Origin: Tenacibaculum skagerrakense
GTDB taxonomy: Bacteria; Bacteroidota; Bacteroidia; Flavobacteriales; Flavobacteriaceae
Length of the DNA stretch: 54,690 nt
NCBI RefSeq assembly: GCF_004345825.1
Contig: NZ_SLXM01000013.1
Coordinates: 1-54,690 of the forward strand
Direction of reading: 5' to 3'
The position numbers and the translations under genes were made by a program. A model generated the notes under the pieces. The model was not told the origin of the DNA. It did not search any database and worked only from the letters and a program-made list of their open reading frames with translations. Shown in pieces: positions 16,896 through 26,292 of the stretch (its first letter is position 1; each line of letters starts with the position of its first letter).

Positions 16896-19800
16896 TTAGT
16901 AAGGCCAGTTTTTCTTTTTCCATTCATTTAATCGCTTTTCAATAGCTTTTAAATCAATAGATTTATCTTCAAAATACTTACCATCAAGAGGTTTAATTTG
17001 CATAATCATTTGACTGTATACTTTAAAGAGATAGTTAGCGTGCCTAACATTAATAATAGGGTTAGGAGGGTTGAATGAGGTCATCCAAGCAAGTTCCTTT
17101 TCAATATTATCAATAGCTGTTTTACAGACTGTACTACCATCTTCTATTTTTTGTAATCGGTAATATAATTTACCCAGAGCAAAAGCAAATTCACCATAAG
17201 GAACTTGAATATTAGGAAAATTAGTTTTACAAAAATCTAACGTTTGAAGTGCTTTTTCAGTTTTTCCTTCTTCAATTAAAGCTTGTGCAAGGAAATAATA
17301 ATTTCTTCTTAAAACTGATTTGGAGAAACTAATAGCTTCGTCGGTAACTTTAACGTCTTTATTGTTTAATTTTAAAAAGTTAGTTTTTTCTACTAACTGA
17401 TTATAGGATTTAGAAGTGTTTACAATTTTAGGATTTTCATTTGCAATAGCTCTAACTGGAATAAGTTGGTTAACTAATCCTTTTTGAACTAAATACCCAT
17501 CTAAACCTACGGTATGAACATTGGTTCCCATTTCCGTAAAACATATTGGTCTAGATTCGATGTTTTGAGCGATAATATCTAAAACGGCAATATCATTTTT
17601 TCTATATACAGCTTTTTTATATTCCCATCTCAGCGTATCTTTTGGTATTAATACTCTACTAATGTTGTTTTTTTCAGTGGTTAAGTATGGTAAACTATTT
17701 AAAGGTAAAATCAACTTTTCAGTAGGGAAGAAGCTCAAGTCTTTTTCAAGATATTTAATTCTGTTTTTAGGATTTTCAAAAAAAACAGAAATATTTTTTA
17801 TGTTGAAAAACTGATTAGTAATTTTATTGTAAGTGATATCTGTACTATGAGGTTTAGCAATGAATTTCTCAGACAACGACAACTTTAGAGGTTCAGAAGT
17901 GTTCATTTTTAACCTTAGCTTTTCAATATACCAGTCTAATAATAACTGATCATAGTTGATAACTCTGATATCTGTTCTGTAGTTTTCAACTTCTTGTAAA
18001 TACCAAAGTGGAAATGTAATATTGTCTCCGTTTGTGATTAAAATTGCTTGCTCAGGACAAGAATCTAAATAGATTTTAGCTAATTGATATGCAAATGTAT
18101 CGTTACTTCTATTTTGATTATCCAATCCTTTTGCAAAGAGTTGAATAGGTGATGCTAATGCAGCAATTAAAGCAGTTACTATTAGTTTCGTAGCATCTTT
18201 TTTTATGAATTTTAGAGCGTTAAAAATTCCAATAACAGAAAGCCCTATCCAGATTGAAAAAAATATAAAAGAAGCTGCAAAAATATAATCACGCTCACGA
18301 ATCATTAAGCTCTGAGGAACAGGATTTACGTACAACGTGATTCCAATTCCGAAAGTCAAAAATAATAACACAGAAACAGAGAAGAATAGCTTGTTTTTTC
18401 TAAGTAGAAAAAGTCCCCATAATCCCATTAAAAAAGGCAAAAAGTAAAAAGCGTTTCTACTGTTTTTATCTTTATAATATTGAGGGATAAATTTTTGGTC
18501 TCCTACATATGATTTATCAAAAAAATTAAAACCAGAAATCCAATTTCCTTTTTTGATAGCTCCAGTACCTTTTAAATCATTTTGCTTGCCAATAAAGTTG
18601 TGATATAAATATCGTAAATAAAGCCAGTTTGCCTGATAATTATAAAAGAAAGCTATGTTTTCAGAAAACTTAGGTTTAGAAATAGTAACTTCTTTATTAT
18701 TTATAGTTGTCTGAATAGGCGTTCCTTTTATTGTAGTCCAGGTTCTGTAAGCTTCTTGATTTATCGGGCTTTTATGAAAAACTCTTGGAAAAAATAAATT
18801 AAAACGATCATCGTAATTTGGAACTTCATATAAAGGGTCATTGGTAACTACGTACTTCTTTTCCGATTTACTGAATTTGTATTCAGGTTTTCCATTCACA
18901 TAAGGTTCTCTTAGATCAAGAGGAGCGTTAAAAGCAGTTCCTCTTAATAACGGTATTTTATCAACGCCAAATTGTTTTGCTTGAATGTAAGTTAATAATT
19001 CATTAGGAGTTTTAGCACTGTTAGAAATAGGGGTGTTAACTTGAGATCTTATGATTGGAAATAAGAAGCTACTACAACCAATAATAAACATTAATACGTT
19101 TAAACTTATGTAATGTAAAACCGCTTTTTCTTTTTTGTAAGTAATTGCAACAACAGCTAAAATTCCAATGATTAGTAGGAGTAAAGTATACAAAGCACCT
19201 TTGTTAACAGTAGCTCCAAGAGAATTAACTGTCCATAAATCTATGGAAGCACAAAGCTTAATGATTCCTTGAAATACGATATTTAATAAAAAGAAGAAAA
19301 GGAATAACCCCGAAAATAAAGCAATGAAAATATTCTTTAGGGTAAAACCATACTTTTTGTAAGTAAAAACTAATGCTAAAGGAATTATAACAGCAATATT
19401 AATTAGGTGTACACCTACAGAAATTCCTAAAAGCAAAAAAACAAGAAGGATGTATTTTATTTCTTCAGTTTTTTCAGAGGTTGCTTCCCATTTAAATCCT
19501 AACCAAACAATTAAAGTCAGTAGAAAAAAGGAAAATGTATATACTTCGGTTTCAGTAGAGGCAGTCCAAAAACTATTACAAAAAGCAAAGGACAAAGCGG
19601 CAATGATACCAGCTGTAATTGAAATCTTTACATGTTCTTCTTGTAGGAGTTTACTACTAAAGTGAAATGTAATCTTATAAATAATAGGAATAGTTAATGC
19701 TCCAAAAAAAGCAGAAATTAAGTTTGAAACCAAAGCAGGCTTCAAAAAGAAAAATATTCCAAGCAACACATTTGAAAGTAAAGTGTAGAATGGAGCACCT

Positions 19801-19946
19801 GCAGGATGCGAAATTTGCAACTTATAGTTGGAAGCTATAAATTCAGGACTGTCCCAAAAAGTTATACTGTCGGGAATACATAATACATACACTAAGAATG
19901 TGATGCAAAAAAGAGTCCAAGAAATAATATTGTTGATTCGTTTCAC
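16896..19946 (-). CDS. DUF2723 membrane protein (TMEM260-like protein O-mannosyltransferase family)
   Basis: About 1016 residues from the GTG at 19946, which puts MKRINNIISWTLFCITFLVYVL-like sequence at the N-terminus as in other DUF2723 proteins; the frame stays open to a TTG at 20045. The DUF2723 signature is SITFWDSPEFIASNYKLQ followed by HPAGAPFYTLL, with many membrane helices over the first 330 residues, a second helix cluster near 500-620, and a soluble C-terminal part with helical repeats. The family includes human TMEM260, a protein O-mannosyltransferase, so surface-protein glycosylation is plausible but not shown. It forms an operon with the downstream methyltransferase. Confidence 0.85.
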   Translation of the reverse strand: MKRINNIISWTLFCITFLVYVLCIPDSITFWDSPEFIASNYKLQISHPAGAPFYTLLSNVLLGIFFFLKPALVSNLISAFFGALTIPIIYKITFHFSSKLLQEEHVKISITAGIIAALSFAFCNSFWTASTETEVYTFSFFLLTLIVWLGFKWEATSEKTEEIKYILLVFLLLGISVGVHLINIAVIIPLALVFTYKKYGFTLKNIFIALFSGLFLFFFLLNIVFQGIIKLCASIDLWTVNSLGATVNKGALYTLLLLIIGILAVVAITYKKEKAVLHYISLNVLMFIIGCSSFLFPIIRSQVNTPISNSAKTPNELLTYIQAKQFGVDKIPLLRGTAFNAPLDLREPYVNGKPEYKFSKSEKKYVVTNDPLYEVPNYDDRFNLFFPRVFHKSPINQEAYRTWTTIKGTPIQTTINNKEVTISKPKFSENIAFFYNYQANWLYLRYLYHNFIGKQNDLKGTGAIKKGNWISGFNFFDKSYVGDQKFIPQYYKDKNSRNAFYFLPFLMGLWGLFLLRKNKLFFSVSVLLFLTFGIGITLYVNPVPQSLMIRERDYIFAASFIFFSIWIGLSVIGIFNALKFIKKDATKLIVTALIAALASPIQLFAKGLDNQNRSNDTFAYQLAKIYLDSCPEQAILITNGDNITFPLWYLQEVENYRTDIRVINYDQLLLDWYIEKLRLKMNTSEPLKLSLSEKFIAKPHSTDITYNKITNQFFNIKNISVFFENPKNRIKYLEKDLSFFPTEKLILPLNSLPYLTTEKNNISRVLIPKDTLRWEYKKAVYRKNDIAVLDIIAQNIESRPICFTEMGTNVHTVGLDGYLVQKGLVNQLIPVRAIANENPKIVNTSKSYNQLVEKTNFLKLNNKDVKVTDEAISFSKSVLRRNYYFLAQALIEEGKTEKALQTLDFCKTNFPNIQVPYGEFAFALGKLYYRLQKIEDGSTVCKTAIDNIEKELAWMTSFNPPNPIINVRHANYLFKVYSQMIMQIKPLDGKYFEDKSIDLKAIEKRLNEWKKKNWPY

Positions 19947-19952
19947 TGGTAT

Positions 19953-19960
19953 CAAATATA
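19953..19960 (-). promoter_or_regulatory. -7 box for the DUF2723 operon
   Basis: On the minus strand TATATTTG fits TAnnTTTG and lies only 6 bases before the GTG at 19946. If used, the transcript would be almost leaderless and could not include the upstream TTG at 20045, which supports the shorter start. Confidence 0.4.
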
Positions 19961-20175
19961 TGATAAATCTATAATTGATTTTTTTCAACAAAGAAAAGAT
20001 AAAAATAATACAGTAACTAAATAGCCTAATAAAGTTGTTATGCAAGCATAATAATTAAAGTCTTTTTTGGTAGATAAGTAGTTATACAATAAGTTATTAA
20101 GTTTTATTAAAAACTTAAAATTTTGTTAAACTGTTTAAAAAAATATGTAACTTGTGCCCAACTAAACGAGTGAAG

Positions 20176-23100
20176 ATGAGAATAACCCTACAACTATTTG
20201 TGGTAATGGCTATGCTATGTACTACTTTTTCGTATTCCCAAACCCTAAATGAAACTTCAGGAACAGGTTCAGGAGTAAACATTACTTCAGGAGATTTTAA
20301 TACTATGTATGGAGATAGTACAGGGTCTTTTTTAACATCTGGTAGCCAAACAGTTTTTATTGGATATCAAGCAGGTAGATCAAATACAACTTCTGAGTCT
20401 GTATTTATAGGTTACCAAGCTGGATATTCAAACACTACAGGTTTTGACAACACATTTGTTGGTTGGCAAGCCGGTAGATTAACTACAACTGGTGGAGATA
20501 ACACGTTCTTTGGTGCAGAATCAGGAGAGCTTAACACAACGGGATATGATAATACTTTTGTTGGTGAGGAATCAGGAGCAAATAATACAACTGGTTATGA
20601 AAATACGTTTATTGGAGAGGATGCAGGTTTTTCGAATACTACAGGTTATAAAAATACATTTGTAGGTAACGAGGCAGGAATATCTTCAGGAACTGGATTT
20701 CGAAACACTGGTATTGGAGACGAAGCTCTGAGTGATGTTACTACTGGAGACCATAATACTGCTTTAGGAGATTCAGCTGGTATTGATGTAAATGCAGGTC
20801 GTTGGAATACATTTATTGGAGCAGCTTCAGGTGTAGCTACAGAACATGCAGATTACAACACTTTTGTAGGAGGAATGTCTGGTTGGGATAACAACCGTAC
20901 TAATAGTACAACCAACGCAAACAGAAACACCTATGTAGGTTTTCAAACAGGTTTTTCTAACCGTGAAGGAGAAGACAACGTAGGTATGGGAGCGTTTTCT
21001 GATTATAACAATACTGTTAGAAGTAGAACTACCTTTATTGGAGCAGCTATGGATGTGGATAATAATGATGTTACAATGATAGGATATAGTGGTTACAACA
21101 ATGCACAATATTCTATTTCTATAGGTCAACACCATGACATGAGAGGTACTGGAGCCATAGGTTTAGGGTATGAGTCAAATCTAAATGCCAATTCAAACTA
21201 TTCTGTAGGAATCGGTTATCAAGTAGATGTTAACGAGAATAATGCAATTGCAATAGGACAACAAGCTACCATTAACAGTGAACACGGTATGGGATTAGGA
21301 TTCCAAACCACAGTAGATGGTACATACTCTGTTGCTATTGGATATCAGGCTACTGCAGCTGTTGATAGTACAATGGTTTTAGGAGGTACAGTGCATCCAC
21401 TAAGTGTAGGTATTGGTACCAATACACCAAATAAAAAAGCTTCATTAGAATTAGCTGATACAGATAAAGGTTTTAAAATAAATAGCTTAACTAATGCACA
21501 GCGTACGGCTTTAGCAAGTAATTTAACAGTTACTGAAGAAGGTATGATGGTGTATGATAATGAGGACAATGCACTATATACTTGGAGTGGTAGTGCTTGG
21601 GCAGCGGTCGATACAGATACGGGTGACAATTTAGGAAACCATACAGCAACAACTACCGTTAATTTAGCTAATAATGATGTTAATAATTCAGGAAATTTTG
21701 AAATAAATGATAATAAAACATTAACTTTTGATGGTGGAGGTTTCGGTTCTAACCGTTACCAATTAAAGGAAGTTTATACAACTGAAACTGAGAATGCTTA
21801 TGGTCCAATAACATCAGCTGGAGGAAGTTTACGTTTTAATTCGCCAGATTTAGGAGTTCATGGTTTTACATGGGGGCCTGAAGGGTTGGCTCCAACTGCC
21901 GCTTTAAGTTCAAATGGTAACTTCCAAATTGCAGGATATTTAAATATTGCAGGAGCATACCAATTCCCAACTATAGATGGTACAAGTACACAAGTATTAG
22001 CAACAAATGGTTCAGGTACGTTATCTTGGGTTGATAATACAGATGATCAAAAAGTTGATGAGTTTACTTTATCAAGTAACACATTAAGTTTATCGTTAGA
22101 AGGAGATGCAGAAGCTGCTAAAACTGTAGATTTATCAGGATATTTAGATAATACAGATAGTCAAGATTTAACATTATCAGGAAGTACATTAAGCTTAACA
22201 AACGATGCAACCTCTGTAGATTTATCAAGCTTTTTAGATAACACAGATGCACAAACATTATCTTTTTCAGGTACTAGTTTAACAATTGCAAATGGTAACT
22301 CAGTTGATTTATCTAGTTTACAAGATGGTACAGGAACAGATAACCAAGATTTAGATTTATCAGGGAACACATTAAGTTTAACAAACGATGCTACATCTGT
22401 TGATTTATCAAGTTTCTTAGATAACACAGATGCACAATCAATCTCGTTATCAACAAATACATTAAGTATTTCAGGAAATGCATCTACAGTTGATTTATCG
22501 GGATATTTAGATAACACGGATGCGCAAGCAATTTCATTGTCAACAAACACTTTAAGTATCTCAGGAAACGCTTCTACAGTTGATTTATCTACTTATTTAG
22601 ATAACACAGATGCGCAAACATTAACATTATCTGGTAGCAACTTAACTATTGCTAATGGTAACACAGTTGATTTATCTGGAATTGGAGGTACTAATACTGA
22701 TAATCAAGATTTAACATTATCTGGAAATACATTAAGCTTAACAAATGATGCTACTTCAGTAGATTTATCTGGATTCTTAGATAATACAGATGCGCAAACA
22801 TTAACATTATCTGGTAACAACTTAACGATTGCTAATGGTAACACAGTTGATTTATCTGGAATTGGAGGTACTAATACTGATAATCAAGATTTAACATTAT
22901 CTGGAAATACGTTAAGTTTAACTAACGATGCTACTTCAGTTGATTTATCTGGATACTTAGATAATACAGATGCACAAACATTAACGTTATCTGGAAATAA
23001 TTTAACAATTGCTAATGGTAACACAGTTGATTTATCAGCATATACAAATACAGATAGTCAGAATTTAACTTCTGCTACTTTATCAGGAACTACTTTAACA

Positions 23101-23520
23101 GTAGCTATTGAAAATGGTGCTTCTGTAAATGTTGACTTATCTCCGCTTTTAACAGCTCAACAAGCTCAAATTAATGATTTAATTAGTAGAGTTGAAAGTA
23201 TTGAAAGTTGTGCTTGTGGCGGAACTTTAAGTTCTGGTGGAGGTTTAACGGCTGGTAGAAATCAACCAATTTTATATCAAAACATACCAAACCCATTCAA
23301 CGGAACTACATCTATTAAGTATTATGTTCCTGAGACTATGGATAAGGCCGCTATTGTATTCAGTAATACATCAGGACAGGTTATTGATACTGTTCATTTA
23401 AACAAATTAGGAGAACAAGAAATCTATTTTAATAGTTCTTCTTTACCTGTAGGTGTTTACTATTATACTTTATACATTAGAGGACACAAAGTAGATACTA
23501 AGAAAATGGTAATTGAATAA
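20176..23520 (+). CDS. Large repetitive surface protein with YadA-like head repeats and T9SS sorting domain
   Basis: A 1114-residue exported protein from the ATG at 20176, which gives a clean signal peptide (MRITLQLFVVMAML, cleavage after FSYSQ). Residues about 30-240 are 17-residue repeats of the type NTTGYDNTFVGEESGAN. Residues about 300-410 resemble YadA-type head repeats (YSVGIGYQ, NAIAIGQQ, YSVAIGYQ). The middle (about 620-960) is a stalk of 30- and 60-residue repeats built from TLTLSGNNLTIANGNTVDLS units. A short coiled coil with a CAC motif follows, then a type A T9SS sorting domain (YQNIPNPFNGTTSIKYYVP to GHKVDTKKMVIE). It is likely secreted by T9SS and anchored at the surface as an adhesin; the binding partner is unknown. 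Confidence 0.85.
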   Translation: MRITLQLFVVMAMLCTTFSYSQTLNETSGTGSGVNITSGDFNTMYGDSTGSFLTSGSQTVFIGYQAGRSNTTSESVFIGYQAGYSNTTGFDNTFVGWQAGRLTTTGGDNTFFGAESGELNTTGYDNTFVGEESGANNTTGYENTFIGEDAGFSNTTGYKNTFVGNEAGISSGTGFRNTGIGDEALSDVTTGDHNTALGDSAGIDVNAGRWNTFIGAASGVATEHADYNTFVGGMSGWDNNRTNSTTNANRNTYVGFQTGFSNREGEDNVGMGAFSDYNNTVRSRTTFIGAAMDVDNNDVTMIGYSGYNNAQYSISIGQHHDMRGTGAIGLGYESNLNANSNYSVGIGYQVDVNENNAIAIGQQATINSEHGMGLGFQTTVDGTYSVAIGYQATAAVDSTMVLGGTVHPLSVGIGTNTPNKKASLELADTDKGFKINSLTNAQRTALASNLTVTEEGMMVYDNEDNALYTWSGSAWAAVDTDTGDNLGNHTATTTVNLANNDVNNSGNFEINDNKTLTFDGGGFGSNRYQLKEVYTTETENAYGPITSAGGSLRFNSPDLGVHGFTWGPEGLAPTAALSSNGNFQIAGYLNIAGAYQFPTIDGTSTQVLATNGSGTLSWVDNTDDQKVDEFTLSSNTLSLSLEGDAEAAKTVDLSGYLDNTDSQDLTLSGSTLSLTNDATSVDLSSFLDNTDAQTLSFSGTSLTIANGNSVDLSSLQDGTGTDNQDLDLSGNTLSLTNDATSVDLSSFLDNTDAQSISLSTNTLSISGNASTVDLSGYLDNTDAQAISLSTNTLSISGNASTVDLSTYLDNTDAQTLTLSGSNLTIANGNTVDLSGIGGTNTDNQDLTLSGNTLSLTNDATSVDLSGFLDNTDAQTLTLSGNNLTIANGNTVDLSGIGGTNTDNQDLTLSGNTLSLTNDATSVDLSGYLDNTDAQTLTLSGNNLTIANGNTVDLSAYTNTDSQNLTSATLSGTTLTVAIENGASVNVDLSPLLTAQQAQINDLISRVESIESCACGGTLSSGGGLTAGRNQPILYQNIPNPFNGTTSIKYYVPETMDKAAIVFSNTSGQVIDTVHLNKLGEQEIYFNSSSLPVGVYYYTLYIRGHKVDTKKMVIE
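20431..20736 (+). repeat. Six 51-bp coding repeats (17 aa)
   Basis: Six consecutive 51-base units start at 20431, 20482, 20533, 20584, 20635 and 20686. Each encodes a variant of N-T-T-G-x-x-N-T-F-x-G-x-x-(A/S)-G-x-x. They are diverged at DNA level, so this is an old repeat array shaped by protein selection; the last unit is degenerate. Confidence 0.8.
22441..22620 (+). repeat. Two 90-bp tandem repeats in the stalk
   Basis: Two consecutive 90-base units (22441-22530 and 22531-22620), each encoding 30 residues with the pattern ISLSTNTLSISGNAST then VDLS and YLDNTDAQ. They differ mostly at synonymous positions. Confidence 0.8.
22621..23040 (+). repeat. 180-bp tandem repeat, 2.3 copies, in the stalk
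   Basis: Units at 22621-22800 and 22801-22980 are nearly identical, and 22981-23040 repeats the first 60 bases. Each unit encodes 60 residues: LTLSGNNLTIANGNTVDLS, then a GIGGTNTDNQ linker and a second half ending in LDNTDAQT. High DNA identity points to recent duplication and to likely copy-number variation between strains. Confidence 0.9.
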
Positions 23521-23541
23521 TTTCAATTATAAATAAGATAC

Positions 23542-23583
23542 AAAGCTTCATCAATTTATTATTGGTGGAGCTTTATTTTTTTG
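23542..23583 (+). terminator. Intrinsic terminator after surface protein gene
   Basis: A 14-bp stem (23542-23555 with 23561-23574, two G-U pairs) has a 5-base loop and is followed by a T-rich tract. It starts 21 bases after the stop codon and ends just before the next gene at 23591. Confidence 0.75.
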
Positions 23584-23590
23584 TGGACTT

Positions 23591-24610
23591 ATGAAGCTTA
23601 CTGTAGATTTACTCAATACTTTTTTAATTCTAATAGCTCTTTTTATAGCTTATTTAATGCCTTTTGAACTGTTTCTCATATCGTATGCATTATTAGGTCC
23701 ATTACACTACCTAACAGAAATTAATTGGATAAAAGACAAATCGTATTTTGTTAAAGAAAAGTACTGGCTTCAACTGTGTGTAGTGATGGCTTTACTAATT
23801 GCAATTCCAGCCCTGATTGGTCTAGATTTTATTAAAAATAGCTTATCAAAAAGCATAATTTCAATAGTTGATTCAGTAAAACCGTATACAAATATGGCTA
23901 TCTTTTTATGTTTAGTAGCTGCTTTTACAGCAATATTTATAAAGAGAAATTACCTAAAAGTAATCGTGTTTTTTGGTATGGGAATCTTAAGTTTTTTCTT
24001 AATTAAAGTATCTAACTTTAATTTAATTATTGGAATTTTCTTACCAACCTTAATACACGTTTATGTATTTACAATGTTGTTTATGTGGTATGGGACATTA
24101 AAACAAAGTACTAAAGTTGGAAGTTTTAATGTAATACTTTTAGCTGCTGTTCCAATAATAGTCTATTTTCTTCCTTTATATGATAGCTGGCGAGTATTGT
24201 CAGAATATGTAAAAAATGTCTATGTAGAAAGTAAATTTTATTTATTAAACGTTTATACATCAAAAACAATAGGAGCTTCAGACGGAAGTAATTTTAATTT
24301 TTCGGATATAATTACAGGAAAAATTCAACTTTTTATTTCCTTCGCTTATACCTATCATTATTTAAATTGGTTTTCCAAAACTACCATTATTGGTTGGCAT
24401 AAAAATATCAATAAAACAAAGTTATTTGCACTGTTAACTATTTGGGTTGTATCAGTGGCTTTGTATGCTTATAACTTTAAATTAGGGTTAATTTTACTAT
24501 TATTCTTGAGTTTTATGCACGTGTTTTTAGAGTTTCCTGTTAACATAATTTCAATAAAGGAAATTGTTAAGCATTACACCAAGAAATTAAATTCAGTAAA
24601 AACTAATTAA
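23591..24610 (+). CDS. Polytopic membrane protein of unknown function with conserved-looking histidines
   Basis: A 339-residue inner-membrane protein with about eight to nine helices. Histidines sit at helix ends in GPLHYLTEINW, TLIHVYVFTMLFMWYG, YTYHYLNWFSKT, IIGWHK and FMHVFLEFP, an arrangement that could bind a metal as in membrane-bound desaturase or Brp/Blh-type oxygenases. I do not see the full signature of either family, so no function is assigned. It lies directly after the surface-protein terminator, and its 3' end overlaps the convergent gene on the minus strand by 8 bases. Confidence 0.65.
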   Translation: MKLTVDLLNTFLILIALFIAYLMPFELFLISYALLGPLHYLTEINWIKDKSYFVKEKYWLQLCVVMALLIAIPALIGLDFIKNSLSKSIISIVDSVKPYTNMAIFLCLVAAFTAIFIKRNYLKVIVFFGMGILSFFLIKVSNFNLIIGIFLPTLIHVYVFTMLFMWYGTLKQSTKVGSFNVILLAAVPIIVYFLPLYDSWRVLSEYVKNVYVESKFYLLNVYTSKTIGASDGSNFNFSDIITGKIQLFISFAYTYHYLNWFSKTTIIGWHKNINKTKLFALLTIWVVSVALYAYNFKLGLILLLFLSFMHVFLEFPVNIISIKEIVKHYTKKLNSVKTN

Positions 24611-26159
24611 GGTTTTTTGACTTTTCTTTGATGATTTGCGCAACCGTTTTATTCGCTATTTTACTTTCTAACCACGATAGAATATCTAAATAAAGAAAGG
24701 CTCTTTTTTCGTAAGGATGATGCTCAAATGCTTGTAGTTTTCTATGAATATTTTGGAATTCCTTTTTAAATTCATGTGGATATAAATCTCCTAAAGATCG
24801 AATGGATTCTATGAAGATTTTTTGTACTTCTTGGAGGCTTTCCATTTTTAATAAGAATTTATACGTCTCTTTAAATTGTCTTTCTAAATGATAATCCAAT
24901 CCACACTCATAATGTGCTATTAAATTCAGTACTCTGGCAAAGCACTGTAAATCTTCACCAACATGAAGTTTCTTAGCTTCAATTATCTTTGTAAGATACT
25001 GTATACATTCTTTATTTTTCCCCATACCAAAGTACAAACAAGCAATTTTGTAATAAAACTGAACAATATGATGTTGATCAATTCTACTCTGATATTCCAC
25101 TATTTTTTCATTGATTTCATCAATTAAATATTCACCATCTTTAAAAGATCCTTCAATAAAATGCTTGTGCAATTTATTGGTATATAGGTACTGAAACATC
25201 AAAATTTCAGTGTTACTATTTAAAGTAATTTCACTATTTAAAATTTCTGATTCGAAGAAATCTAGCTCTTTTATAAATTCTTCTTTTTGTCGAGTAAAAA
25301 AGAGCGATTCCAAGAAGTAGTTTTTTCCTTTTAAATAAAACACAGGATTCAGTTGAATCATTTTTGGATATTCATAGAATAGCATAGTCCACTTCTTAGC
25401 ATATTTATATCCGTTTAAAAAGTCTTGTGTTAAAAAACAACGCCATAAATGTGCCTTGTAAAGCCATAATTTTTCTCTAAATCCTAAAGTATTGTAGTCA
25501 AATTCAGGGAGTCTGGCATTAAAGTAATCGTTAATTTTCTGTAGTTCATCATCGTTTCTTGAGTATCCAGTTTTTAATAGGATTCCGTACAGTTGTAATG
25601 ATAGATTAGACAACTTACTGGTAATAACGTTTTGCTGACTTAACTCCTTTGCTTGTACTGTTAATTCATCTGCTCTAGTATCTATACTTCTAGTGATGTA
25701 TTGACTTTCAATTATTTTTTCCAGTTCAACTATTTCATAAGCAATATTCTTTTCTTCATTTTCAATAGCCATAGTTTTGGCTTTGTCTAATAACTTTAGA
25801 CTTTGCTTATAAAGTCCTTTTTGATATAAAACAGTCGCAAAATCCAATTGCTCACGTATTTGAACTCTTATGTTTTTATGTGCCGGATTCATTCTAAGAC
25901 TTGTTAGAATTTGCTTGTACAAATGAGCCTTTAAATTTGATAATTGTTGCTTGCTAACAATTCCACTATCAATAATTGCTTTTTCATCATATTTTTTCTG
26001 TTTCTCTAAGAATTTAAAAAGCGCATAAAATTTAGCTTCATTATTTCCAACTAGGCGGCCAACATACAAGTTAAATTGTCTCTTTTCAGATTTAGTTAAG
26101 GACTGGATGAGTTCGAATAAAGTATCTTGATATTGATTAGCTCTTGTAAAATTATTCAT
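24603..26159 (-). CDS. Conserved helical-repeat protein, unknown
   Basis: A 518-residue cytoplasmic protein, almost entirely helical, with TPR-like pairs (for example LYQKGLYKQSLKLLDKAKTM and YFGMGKNKECIQYLTKIIEA). The N-terminus reads LIQSLTKSEKRQFNLYVGR; from memory, proteins starting this way occur in other Bacteroidota without assigned function. There is no signal peptide or catalytic motif. It is convergent with, and overlaps by 8 bases, the membrane protein gene. A protein-protein interaction role is an inference from the repeat fold. Confidence 0.7.
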   Translation of the reverse strand: MNNFTRANQYQDTLFELIQSLTKSEKRQFNLYVGRLVGNNEAKFYALFKFLEKQKKYDEKAIIDSGIVSKQQLSNLKAHLYKQILTSLRMNPAHKNIRVQIREQLDFATVLYQKGLYKQSLKLLDKAKTMAIENEEKNIAYEIVELEKIIESQYITRSIDTRADELTVQAKELSQQNVITSKLSNLSLQLYGILLKTGYSRNDDELQKINDYFNARLPEFDYNTLGFREKLWLYKAHLWRCFLTQDFLNGYKYAKKWTMLFYEYPKMIQLNPVFYLKGKNYFLESLFFTRQKEEFIKELDFFESEILNSEITLNSNTEILMFQYLYTNKLHKHFIEGSFKDGEYLIDEINEKIVEYQSRIDQHHIVQFYYKIACLYFGMGKNKECIQYLTKIIEAKKLHVGEDLQCFARVLNLIAHYECGLDYHLERQFKETYKFLLKMESLQEVQKIFIESIRSLGDLYPHEFKKEFQNIHRKLQAFEHHPYEKRAFLYLDILSWLESKIANKTVAQIIKEKSKNLN

Positions 26160-26257
26160 TTTAAGTACTTGTAAAACAGTTTGTTAAAAATAGTTTTATC
26201 GGGTTTAGATATCGTAAATACAAAGTTTAGATTTAAGACTTCTACAGCCCCAATATA

Positions 26258-26265
26258 TACATTTG
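26258..26265 (+). promoter_or_regulatory. -7 box for the leuACDB operon
   Basis: TACATTTG fits TAnnTTTG and lies 27 bases before the leuA ATG. The resulting leader of roughly 20 bases is too short for a leader peptide and terminator, so the leu operon lacks the attenuation seen at ilv. No clear -33 TTG is seen. Confidence 0.55.
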
Positions 26266-26292
26266 ATAGAGATAACAACAACTATTTAAAAA

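Noticed and set aside
20431..20736. CRISPR-like array from regularly spaced repeats
   Set aside because: The repeats are in frame inside a coding sequence, encode a conserved 17-residue unit and have no unrelated spacers.
26221..26292. Leucine-rich leader peptide or riboswitch before leuA
   Set aside because: The -7 box is only 27 bases before the ATG and no Leu-rich frame or terminator hairpin exists in the gap.
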